Shown here: in pieces, positions 9,223 through 15,000 of the stretch
Numbering within the stretch: the stretch's first letter is position 1
Layout: every line of letters begins with the position of its first letter
NCBI GenBank assembly: GCA_026770585.1
Contig: MU647237.1
Span: 94,817-109,816, forward strand
Source of the DNA: Baffinella frigidus
Taxonomy: Eukaryota; Cryptophyceae; Cryptomonadales; Baffinellaceae
DNA length: 15,000 nucleotides
Reading direction: 5' to 3'
The notes under the pieces: model-generated
Seen by the model: only the letters and a program-made list of their open reading frames with translations
Told to the model about the DNA's origin: nothing
Databases searched by the model: none
Program-made: the position numbers and the translations under genes

Positions 9223-9340
9223 CTACAGGGGTACCTTGCTCATTAGAAAGCGCCACCCCTCCTAGGAGCACCATAGGGTCCTAGGCCTACTGTAGGGTCC
9301 TAGGGGGGGGCAGTTTCTTATGAGCGAGGTACCCCTGTAG
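9223..9340. mobile_element. MITE-like element, copy 3
   Basis: CTACAGGGGTACCTTGCTCA at the left and TGAGCGAGGTACCCCTGTAG at the right; 118 bp; interior TAGGGTCCTAGG twice. Ends are nearly identical to copies 1 and 2. Confidence 0.9.
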
Positions 9341-9560
9341 GCACACGCCTCCGTAGGACCCTAGGGCGATGCGTGTCTTTTATTCGCGAGTAACCCCTGC
9401 AGCCCTCTCTCTGTAGAGTGCACATGACCTCTGGGCGCCCCTGCTCAGACATGTAACACAGACACAGCCTCGGTGGGGGTGCCGTGTTCGCAGTCATGAA
9501 AGTCTCTCTCTCGTGTGATAAAGGTCTCTCGTGTGCGATGTGCGTGTCTTTATTCGCGAG

Positions 9561-9681
9561 TACAGCGCTACCTCGCGCATAAGAAACTGCCCCCCCCCCC
9601 AGGAACCCCCTAGGGCCCTAGGCATAGCCCTACTGTAGGGTCGTAGGGGGTAGGAGTTTCTTATGGGCGAGGTGCCCCTGT
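9561..9681. mobile_element. MITE-like element, copy 4 (diverged)
   Basis: TACAGCGCTACCTCGCGCAT at the left and ATGGGCGAGGTGCCCCTGTG at the right; a C-run follows the left arm. Preceded by TGTCTTTATTCGCGAG, also present at 9370 (TGTCTTTTATTCGCGAG), probably the end of another subfamily. Confidence 0.8.
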
Positions 9682-9756
9682 GACCCCTGCACTTCGCGCA
9701 CTGTGCGCTTTACACCCGCTGCTCGCCGCAACCCACTTGGCAGGCGGGGGTTGAGA

Positions 9757-9797
9757 GGTCCAGGGTTCCTAAACCCTAAACCTAAACCCTAAACCCG
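9757..9797 (-). repeat. Short CCCTAAA tract
   Basis: A few CCCTAAAC units on the plus strand, opposite in orientation to nearly all other telomere-like tracts in the window, and intergenic. Confidence 0.85.
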
Positions 9798-9808
9798 TCA
9801 CACCCTTA

Positions 9809-10200
9809 CTCCCGTTGCGGGCCCGTCCATCCCGAGGCGGGGCCGTCATGTCAGGACCTACAGGGTTACCTCGCCCATAATACAGCGCCTCCTCCTAAGA
9901 CCCCACGGTAGGGCTATGCCCTAGGGTGGTCATGGAGTGGGAGGCAGTTTCTTACGCGCGAGGTACCCATGTAGTCCATCTTCTGAGGCGGGCCCGTCCG
10001 TCCCGAGGCGGAAACGATGAAAGGACCTGAAGGATCCATCCCGAGGCGGGCCCGTCCTCTCGCCACGAAGCGGGCCCGTCCCTCTCGAGGCGGGCCTATC
10101 ACCATCGCTATCCCGAGGCGGGCCCGTCGGGAGGCGGGCCTATCACTGTCCCGAGGTGGGCCCGTCATCAATCCGAGGCGGGCCCGTCGGGAGGCTGGAC
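9809..10200. repeat. GC-rich degenerate minisatellite (CCGAGGCGGGCCCGTC)
   Basis: Around ten variably spaced copies of GAGGCGGGCCCGTC or GAGGCGGGCCTATC, densest at 9983-10200. It ends ~20 bp before the stop codon of the minus-strand aspartic protease, so it probably forms that gene's 3' flank or UTR. The Arg/Pro-rich frames are repeat translations. Confidence 0.85.
9858..9974. mobile_element. MITE-like element, copy 5 (diverged)
   Basis: CTACAGGGTTACCTCGCCCA at the left and CGCGAGGTACCCATGTAG at the right; interior CCTAAGACCCCACGGTAGGG. The most diverged of the five in its arms. Confidence 0.8.
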
Positions 10201-10218
10201 TTCTCGAGGCTGAACTGC

Positions 10219-10266
10219 TCACTTGGCGGGCGCGAAGCCGACGCGCTTGTTCTGGAGGTCGAAAAC
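10219..10266 (-). CDS. Aspartic protease last exon (VFDLQNKRVGFAPAK, stop)
   Basis: 16 codons including TGA at 10221-10219. Acceptor CCCCAG|GTTTTC. Matches the near-universal TVFD-x-x-N-x-R-(V/I)-GFA end of pepsin-family proteases. Confidence 0.92.
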   Translation of the reverse strand, partial: VFDLQNKRVGFAPAK

Positions 10267-12519
10267 CTGGGGATTTGGGGTTTGGGGTTTGGATTTTTGT
10301 TTTGTTGTTTTTGGTTTTTGGTTTTGGGAGTTTGGGGTAGGGGGTGGGGGGGTTGGGGGGTGGGGTTTGGGGGGGTGGGGTTTGGGGTTTGGGGTTTGGG
10401 GTTTAGGGTTCAAGGTTATGCCCCCCCGGGAAATCGTAGAGCGCTCTCCTCTCGGAGGGTTTAGGGTTCAGGGGTTCAGGGTTTAGGGTTCAGGGTTGAT
10501 CAGAGTTTAGGGTTCAGGGTTCAGGGTTCAGAGTTCAGGGTTCAGAGTTCAGAGTTTAGGGTTCAGAGTTTAGGGTTCAGGGTGTAGGGTTCGGAGTTCA
10601 CGGTTTAGGATTAGTTTGGGGTTCAGGGTGTAGGGTTCAGAGTTCACGGTTTAGGGTTGAGGGTTGAGGGTGCAGGGTGTAGGGTGTAGGGTTTAGGGTT
10701 TAGGGTTTAGGGTTTATGGTTTAGGGTCAAAACCGTGTAGTAGGGACCCATGAAGACGTCTCCGAGGATCCAGAAGTTGCCCATCCTGAAACGGGGTAAG
10801 CTTCAGAAATTGCTCGTCGCAAAACGGGGTAAGGGGTTCAGACTTTGCCCATTAAAAAACGGGGTAGAGTGGATACTCGAAAGGAAGGTCCACCACGGGG
10901 TGGAGCAAACAGTCACCCTGATCCCAAACCCCTAACCCCCAACCCCAAAACCCTAAACCGATATGGCGTCCCGGTAGATCCCACACAGTGGGCTTCACAG
11001 ATCGGTCCATTTATTTTCGTGGTACTACTTGAGAATGGTGCGGTACAAAGACATTTAATAACCCGATAGTAGGGTTCAGGGTGTAGGGTTCAGGGTTCAG
11101 GGTTTAGGGTTCAGGGTTCAGGTTGTAGGGTGTAGGGTTCTGGATTTAGGGTTCACGGTTCACGGTTCAGGCTGCAGGTTTTTCGTGTGTAGAGTTTCGG
11201 GTTTCGGGTATCGTGTTTCGGGTTTCGGGCTCAGGGTTTGGAGTTTAGGGTTTGGGGTGTTAGGGTTTGGGGTTTCGGGTATCGGGTTTCAGGTTTCAGG
11301 TTAAGAGTTTAGGGTTTGGGGTGTTGGGGTTTAGGGTTTAGGGTGTGAGGGTTTCGGGTTTACCGCTCGGGGAGGTTGATGCCCATGAAACCCGAGAGGC
11401 ACATCTTCTCACCTCCCTGGTTTCGGGTTTGGGGTTTAGGGGTTTGGGGTTTGGGGATTGAGGGGTAGGGTTCGGGGTTTGGGTTTTTGGGTTTGGGGTT
11501 TGGGGTTTGGGGTTTGGGTTTCGGGTTTTGGGTTAAGAATTAAGGGTTTCGGGGGGACGGTTTAGGGTTCGGGGTTAAGGGTTTGGGGTTAAGGATTAAG
11601 GGTTTCGGGGGGACGGTTTCTGGGGGATGGGTTAGGGTTTGGGATTTAGGGTTGAGGGTGTGTTGTTTGGGTTTTGGGGGGCAGACCGTGTCGAGCTGGA
11701 GGATGTAGTCCTTGGCGGAGAGCGGGAACGTCGTCCCAGCCAGCACGATCTGCAAACGGAAGAAGAAGAAGAAGTAAGGGCTAGGTCTCAGGTTTTATGG
11801 TTTTGTTTTCAGGTTTTAAGTTTTAGGATTTAGGTTTTTTAAGTTTTAGGTTTTAGGTTTTAGGTTTGGTTTTAGGTTCCAGGTTTTAAGTTCCAGGATC
11901 TAAGTTTTAGGTTTCAGGTTTTAGGTTTGGTTTTAGGTTCCAAGTTTCAAGTTTCAGGATTTTGGTTTTAGGTTTTAGGTTTTAGGGTTTAGGGTTTAGG
12001 GTTTCGGGCAGGGGGGCGGGGTGGGGCGCACGTTGACAGTGGGGAGGTTCGGGACGGACCATTGGGTAACCCTAAACCCTAAACCCTAAACCCTAAACCC
12101 TGAACCCTGAACCCCAAACCCTATACCCTTGAAGGGGGGGTGCGCACGTTGACAGTGGGGAGGTGCGGGACGGAGTCACCGTCGGGTAACCCTAAACCCT
12201 AAACCCTAAACCCCAAACCCCAAGCACTGAACCCTGAGCCCCAAACCCCAAACCCTGAACCCTGAACCCCAAACCCCAAACCCCAAACCCCAAACCCCAA
12301 ACCCCGAACCCCAAACCCTGAAACCCAAACCCTAAACCCCAAACCCTAGAGGGGGGCGGGCGCGCGTTGACTGTGGGGATGTTCACCCTGCAACCTAACC
12401 CCAAACGTTGAACGCTGATTCCTGGGTGTAGGTTGTAGGGTTTAGGGTTGACGTTGACGGTGGGGGGGTTCGGGGCGGAGTCGCAATCGACCGAAGACTC
12501 GCCGTTGCAAACCCTCACC

Positions 12520-12607
<88 letters not shown>

Positions 12608-13940
12608 ACCCTGAAGCCTGAAGCCTGAAGCCTGAAGCCCAAACCCTAGCCCCTAACCCCTAGCCCCTAGCCCCTGAACCATGAACCCTGGGTTTAGGTT
12701 GTAGGGTGTAGGGTGTAGGGTGTAGGGTGTAGGGTGCAGGGTGAGGGTGTAGGGTGTAGGGTGTAGGGTTCAGGGTGTAGGGTGTAGGGTGTAGGGCGTA
12801 GGGTGTAGGGTGTAGGGTGCAGGGTATAGGGTGTAGGGTGTAGGGAGTACGTTGACGGTGGGGAGGTTGGGGATAGAGTCGCACTCGACAGCCGATTCGC
12901 CGTTGGGCGAGGGCACGTTCTTGCACGCCTGTTTGGGGTTTGGGGTTTAGGTGTTGGGCTTGACCAATTAAATCGCGGCGAGTATTTTGGCAGAATAGTT
13001 TTGCGGGAATCTCCGACCGTGATTTGCAATGAAAGTTACTACACATCTGAAACATCCAGTCACGTCCCAAAGAAATCGTGTCGTAATTTTCGTTGAAAAT
13101 CGGATCGGAGATCCCCGCAGAATTATTGTCCAAAACACTCGACCGGATGAAATTCCCGGCCTGATCTGAAGGAAAAGACTCCAATTCCAGAAAAAAACGT
13201 GGAGCTTACCTCCCTGCCCCTTTGCCCAAGTTAACCGACCCCGAGTGAGGGACAATAACCTGAGAGAGACCTTGGTTCCCGGTGCAAATCCGTCAACTTT
13301 CCAGCGGGAAAGAGCCCGGGCCAACCAAACTGGCGAGCCCAAAAAGACTGAGGGAGACCTTGTGCCACGCGGTTAATTAGGGGACCCGGAATCAGGAGAA
13401 ACCGACTGCTATTTTCTCCTATGCAACCTCCTATTGAAACGGAACTGGTTCAGTTATCTTCCGAGATGAGATTAGGGCGGTGCGCGACCTTGTGGAGCGC
13501 GGCGTCGATCTGAGTCTTGGTGGAGTTGTTGCCGACCATCTTGCGCACCTGATCAGGGTTTAGGGTTTAGGGTTTAGGGTTTAGGGTTTTGTATTTAGGG
13601 TCCAGGGTTCAGGTTTCAGGGTTTAGAGTTTAGGGTTCAGGGTGTAGGGTTTAGGGGTTAGGGTTTGGGGTTTAGGGTTTAGGAATAAACTGGGTTTAGA
13701 GTTTAGCACCTGGCCGACCAACGTGTTGCGGAGGAGACACTGCGTCCCGGGGCAAAGCCCAGCGAAAAGTTGAGGGTGTAGGGTTCAAGGGTGTAGGGTG
13801 TAGGGTTCAAGGGTTGGAGGGTGTAGGGTTCAAGGGTTGGAGGTGAGGGGTTCGGGTTTGGGGTGTAGGACCTGCCCGACGAAGGTCTTGCAGAGGAGGC
13901 ACTGCTTCCCAGGGCAGAGCCCGGCGGCAGCGCACGCCGC
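10219..13940 (-). CDS. Phytepsin-like A1 aspartic protease with saposin-like insert, C-terminal part, seven exons
   Basis: Minus-strand join of 13940-13872, 13548-13489, 12928-12851, 11749-11687, 11416-11364, 10785-10734 and 10266-10219: 423 bp, 140 residues plus TGA, no frame break. In order: Cys-rich segment with CLLC, glycosylation-type NNST and the end of a saposin fold (TKTQIDAALHKAC); PSPNGESAVECDSIPNLPTV; substrate-binding lobe (AGTTFPLSAKDYIL); MCLSGFMGINLP; the hallmark FWILGDVFMGPYYTVFD; RVGFAPAK end. This is the layout of plant vacuolar aspartic proteases: plant-specific insert, then the end of the C-lobe. Both catalytic Asp motifs precede the insert and lie off the right edge. Inferred role: acid protease of a vacuole/lysosome-like compartment. 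No C-terminal ER-retention signal is present. Confidence 0.9.
10267..10733 (+). repeat. Telomere-like intron (GGGTTTG then GGGTTCA/GGGTTTA)
   Basis: 10267-10415 is G-rich GGTTTGGGG with G-runs; 10455-10730 is mostly GGGTTCA, GGGTTTA and GGGTGTA. The short island 10417-10452 (CCCCCCCGGGAAATCGTAGA) is unassigned. The Trp/Gly/Phe and Lys/Pro/Asn frames here are repeat translations. Confidence 0.88.
10734..10785 (-). CDS. Aspartic protease exon with FWILGDVFMGPYYT
   Basis: 52 bp. Acceptor GTTTCAG|GATGGGC, donor TACACG|GTTTTG. Its first base completes the CG|G arginine codon of the previous exon. The donor lies at the same place as the next exon's first codon (GTT), so the sequence reads YYT|VFD. 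Upstream it is flanked by three-fold tandem ~32-35 bp copies of its acceptor region (10786-10885). Confidence 0.92.
10786..10890 (-). pseudogene. Tandem partial copies of the acceptor region of the FWILGD exon
   Basis: On minus: CCCCGTTTTTTAATGGGCAA, then CCCCGTTTTGCGACGAGCAA, then the true CCCCGTTTCAGGATGGGCAA. The unit is ~32-35 bp and includes the end of the intron and the first ~15 bases of the exon. The two upstream copies have lost the AG. The rest, to about 11067, is unique AT-richer sequence with one CCCTAAA patch (10925-10960). Confidence 0.75.
11068..11680 (+). repeat. Telomere-like intron tracts flanking the MCLSGF exon
   Basis: 11068-11180 is GGGTTCA/GGGTGTA; 11185-11360 is GGGTTTCGGG-rich; 11420-11680 is GGGTTTG and GGGTTTCG, including a 36-37 bp duplication (GGATTAAGGGTTTCGGGGGG type at 11540 and 11590). 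Confidence 0.85.
11364..11416 (-). CDS. Aspartic protease exon (GGEKMCLSGFMGINLPE)
   Basis: 53 bp. Acceptor AAACCAG|GGA, donor GAGCG|GTAAAC; the CG is completed to an Arg codon in the next exon. It matches the C-x-S-G-F segment that precedes WILGD in phytepsins. No extra copies seen near it. Confidence 0.9.
11687..11749 (-). CDS. Aspartic protease exon (IVLAGTTFPLSAKDYILQL)
   Basis: 63 bp, 21 codons, phase 0. The acceptor TTTGCAG|ATC follows a true pyrimidine tract (CTTCTTCTTCTTCTTCCG), the most conventional 3' splice site in the window. Donor GACACG|GTCTGC. Matches the I-x-G-x-x-(F/L)-x-L-x-x-x-x-Y-(I/V)-L strand region of the C-lobe. Confidence 0.9.
11775..12015 (+). repeat. 8-bp variant tract (AGGTTTTA)
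   Basis: AGGTTTTA and AGTTTTAGG units with AGGTTCCA variants, changing to TTTAGGG at 11985-12005. An octamer relative of the telomere-like heptamer. Confidence 0.85.
12032..12509 (-). pseudogene. Four donor-side partial copies of the NGESAVECDS exon
   Basis: 12509-12453 reads CNGESSVDCDSAPNPPTVN then GTCAAC. 12386-12366 reads VNIPTVN then GCGCGC. 12183-12148 reads DGDSVPHLPTVN then GTGCGC. 12058-12032 reads SVPNLPTVN then GTGCGC. All lie downstream of the full exon and keep its end and donor. The longest retains both Cys-containing motifs; the others are progressively shorter. Confidence 0.88.
12064..12355 (-). repeat. Inverted (CCCTAAA on plus) telomere-like tracts
   Basis: CCCTAAA/CCCTGAA/CCCCAAA units at 12068-12128 and 12187-12352, opposite in orientation to the flanking introns. 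In the transcript these are G-rich and could pair with the C-rich tracts on either side. Confidence 0.9.
12512..12845. repeat. Back-to-back CCCTCAA and GGGTGTA heptamer arrays
   Basis: 12512-12612 has about 15 uninterrupted CCCTCAA units. 12613-12685 is CCTGAAG and CCCTAGCCCCTA. The strand switches at about 12688 (AACCCTGGGTTTAGG), then 12695-12845 is GGGTGTA units. The inverted junction is palindromic. Confidence 0.92.
12851..12928 (-). CDS. Aspartic protease exon (PSPNGES...CDSIPNLPTVN)
   Basis: 78 bp, 26 codons, phase 0. Acceptor CAAACAG|GCG, donor GTCAAC|GTACTC. It holds the last Cys of the saposin-like insert (HK|ACK) and the PSPNGES-(V)-x-C linker typical of plant aspartic proteases. 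It is the first and only complete copy of the cluster. Confidence 0.92.
12966..13154. mobile_element. Fold-back (MITE-like) element, ~80-bp arms
   Basis: The left arm from 12966 (AATTAAATCGCGGCGAGTAT...TTTGCGGGAATCTCCGACC...AATGAAAGTTACTACAC) is matched by the inverse of the segment ending at 13154, with roughly 20-25% differences. Almost the whole 189 bp is arm. It shares AATGAAARTTACTACRC with the elements at 4571-4700 and near 5638. Confidence 0.82.
13256..13365. repeat. Dispersed repeat related to 6570-6660, with flanking direct repeats
   Basis: CCGTCAACTTTCCAGCGGGA...CCAACCAAACTGGCGAGCCC...AGACTGAG parallels 6586-6645. CTGAGRGAGACCTTG occurs at 13260 and 13349. TGGCGAGCCC also ends the fold-back at 14239-14402. 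13155-13255 and 13366-13480 hold nothing I can identify. Confidence 0.65.
13489..13548 (-). CDS. Aspartic protease exon: saposin-like insert (VRKMVGNNSTKTQI)
   Basis: 60 bp, 20 codons, phase 0. Acceptor CTGATCAG|GTG, donor CACAAG|GTCGCG. The K-x-x-x-NNST-x-x-QI-x-x-AL pattern is that of saposin B-type domains, with an N-glycosylation-type Asn. The acceptor's upstream tract is pure CCCTAAA in transcript sense. Confidence 0.88.
13549..13870 (+). repeat. Telomere-like intron of the protease
   Basis: TTTAGGG at 13558-13590, mixed GGGTTCA/GGGTTTA to 13705, then GGGTGTAGGGTTCAAGGG (three longer-period units at 13775-13845). Confidence 0.88.
13710..13763 (-). pseudogene. Donor-side partial copy of the CLLCK saposin exon
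   Basis: Reads AGLCPGTQCLLRNTLVGQ then GTGCTA. The second Cys of the CLLC pair is Arg, so it could not form the saposin disulphide. Lies downstream of the full exon and lacks an acceptor. Confidence 0.85.
13872..13940 (-). CDS. Aspartic protease exon: Cys-rich start of saposin segment (GLCPGKQCLLCKTFVGQ)
   Basis: 69 bp, 23 codons, phase 0. Acceptor ACCCTCAG|GCG, donor GGGCAG|GTCCTA. C-x-x-C followed by a helix and then NNST in the next exon fits the second half of a plant-specific insert. Upstream exons, including the catalytic lobes, must lie beyond 15000. Confidence 0.85.
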
Positions 13941-14075
13941 CTGAGGGTGTAGGGTTCAGGGTCTGGGTCTGAGGGTGTAGGGTTCAGGTTCTGAGGGTGT
14001 AGCGTTCAGGGTCTGAGGGTGTAGGGTTCAGGGGTCACCCGCCTGAGGGTGTAGGGTGCAGGGTTCAGGGGTAAG
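13941..14075 (+). repeat. GGGTGTA/GGGTTCAGGGTCTGA tract
   Basis: Longer-period tandem units (GAGGGTGTAGGGTTCAGGGT type) upstream of the CLLCK exon. Confidence 0.85.
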
Positions 14076-14238
14076 GCACATCACTCGGCAGGCTGCGGGG
14101 CACGTCCCTCCCCGAAAATTCGGGACGTGACAAAATCGCTGACTGTTGGCGTGTTTCTCGGGCAAGAATCCGATAATTAACTGAGATTCGGTACCTTGTA
14201 ATGTTCCGAACGGTAGAGTACTTGCCCCAAACGCTAAC

Positions 14239-14402
14239 AAGCTCTGTCCCACTTGGATTGGGCTCGCCATTATTTTGCCCCCCCCCGGAAAATTTCACAG
14301 GTGAATTTTGACACACCCCATGAAATTTGTCTGTAAAATTTCCGGGGGGGCGAAATAATGGCGAGCCCGAATTTAACTGAATTTAACTGGGACAGAGGTA
14401 GG
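14239..14402. mobile_element. Fold-back element with identifiable paralogous empty site
   Basis: Core arms GGGCTCGCCATTATTTTGCC...CGGAAAATTT (14260-14295) and the inverse (14333-14368), extended outward by CTCTGTCCCA (about 14242) and TGGGACAGAG (about 14388). The right flank has a tandem GAATTTAACT. Flanks match 14804-14845, where GTACTTGCCCCAAACGATAA runs directly into CTGGCTAAGCTCGAAAGAGG without the element. Confidence 0.85.
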
Positions 14403-14405
14403 CTA

Positions 14406-14885
14406 AGCCCGAAAGAGGAGGCACTGCACTCTGAACCAGAACATTTCGACTGAGTCAACTCCCCCTGAAATACAGCGCCTTAAGTCAAATGCCTGGTCCC
14501 AGACCAGGTCCATCTAAACGAAATGTCAACTTACTGCCGAGGATCAGCTTCGTTGACTTAAGGTAAAACATCCTGGCTGGCAGTGCACTGCGTGCGGGGG
14601 CAGAGCCCCACGGATGCGTAATACCAGGGTTTAAGGTTTGAGGGTTTAGGGTTGGTGGTTTGAGGTTTGTGGTTTGTGGTTTAGGGTTTGAAGGTTTAGG
14701 GTTGGTGGTTTGAGGTTTCTGGTTTGGGGTTGAGGGTTCGGGGGTGAGGGGTGAGGGTTTGGGGTGTGGAGTTCAGGGGTTCAGGGATTAGGCACATTGC
14801 CGTACTTGCCCCAAACGATAACTGGCTAAGCTCGAAAGAGGAGGCACTGTGTGCGGGGGCAGAGCCCCACGGATGCGCACGCTGC
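14406..14885 (-). pseudogene. Three upstream partial copies of the CLLCK saposin exon
   Basis: 14885-14829 reads AACASVGLCPRTQCLLFRA then TAG, after an AAACAG acceptor. 14616-14581 reads ASVGLCPRTQC. 14426-14406 reads QCLLFRA then TAG. All keep the exon start or middle and lack its KTFVGQ end. The stop shows they cannot act as full exons. Confidence 0.8.
14478..14566. mobile_element. Short fold-back (CCTTAAGTCAA arms) with internal hairpin
   Basis: CCTTAAGTCAA near 14479 and TTGACTTAAGG near 14554, with a perfect CCTGGTC-CCA-GACCAGG hairpin at 14492-14508 inside. Confidence 0.65.
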
Positions 14886-15000
14886 CTGTTTAGAGTGTAG
14901 GGTTTAAACCCTGGTATAGGGTTTAGGGTTTTAGGGTTGGGGGTTGGGGGTTTGGGGTTTGGGGTTTGGGGGTGAGGGTTTGGGGGTTAGGAGTGAGGGT
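14625..15000 (+). repeat. Telomere-like tracts at the right edge
   Basis: GGGTTTAAGG, GGTTTGAGG, GGGTTGGTGG and GGGTTTGG units at 14625-14795 and 14890-15000, separated by the exon copy at 14829-14885. A ~60-bp duplication (GGTTTGAGGTTTSTGGTTT type) is visible at 14640-14720. Continues past the window. Confidence 0.85.

Noticed and set aside
12660-13184. Thr-Pro-Tyr-Thr-Leu-His-Pro repeat protein on the minus strand
   Set aside because: Translation of GGGTGTA heptamers joined to a fold-back element; it runs across the true exon's intron.

Overview
This is eukaryotic nuclear DNA, most likely from a photosynthetic protist or alga. The evidence is: (i) very large amounts of plant-type TTTAGGG-like heptamer repeats; (ii) two genes broken into tiny exons (48-120 bp) that only read as protein after splicing; (iii) many short inverted-repeat (MITE-like) elements and minisatellites; (iv) an aspartic protease with a plant-type saposin-like insert. 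I cannot name the species; a cryptophyte, green alga or dinoflagellate would each fit. Almost none of the long open frames is a gene: most are translations of repeats.

Layout. 1-332: 21-bp minisatellite. About 340-6850: minus-strand gene for a prostaglandin E synthase 2-like (glutaredoxin/GST-fold) protein. Five exons are recovered (6825-6775, 5165-5079, 3633-3514, 1562-1482, 940-884), which join without a frame break into 132 residues starting just before a CPFC redox motif. The N-terminus is uncertain and the C-terminus is not found, so it probably lies left of the window. The introns are telomere-like repeats, a 21-bp minisatellite and fold-back elements. 6850-8330: GC-rich intergenic DNA with one unidentified plus-strand ORF (7607-7915). 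8340-9975: a cluster of five related ~120-140 bp inverted-repeat elements. 9980-10200: GC-rich minisatellite. 10219 to beyond the right edge: minus-strand gene for the C-terminal half of a phytepsin-like A1 aspartic protease (half of the saposin-like insert plus the end of the C-lobe). Seven exons join to 140 residues plus stop; the catalytic aspartates lie in exons outside the window.

The most unusual feature is in the introns. Nearly every recovered exon is surrounded by partial, decayed copies of itself embedded in the telomere-like repeats. Copies upstream (in transcript sense) keep the 3' splice site and the start of the exon; copies downstream keep the end of the exon and the 5' splice site. 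At PTGES2-like exon 2 the breakpoint lies in CCCTA, a string shared by the exon and the CCCTAAA repeat. The repeats are almost always oriented so that the transcript is C-rich (CCCTAAA), which could itself supply pyrimidine tracts and branch-point-like sequence. The two genes are not functionally linked in any way the sequence shows; they share this intron architecture.
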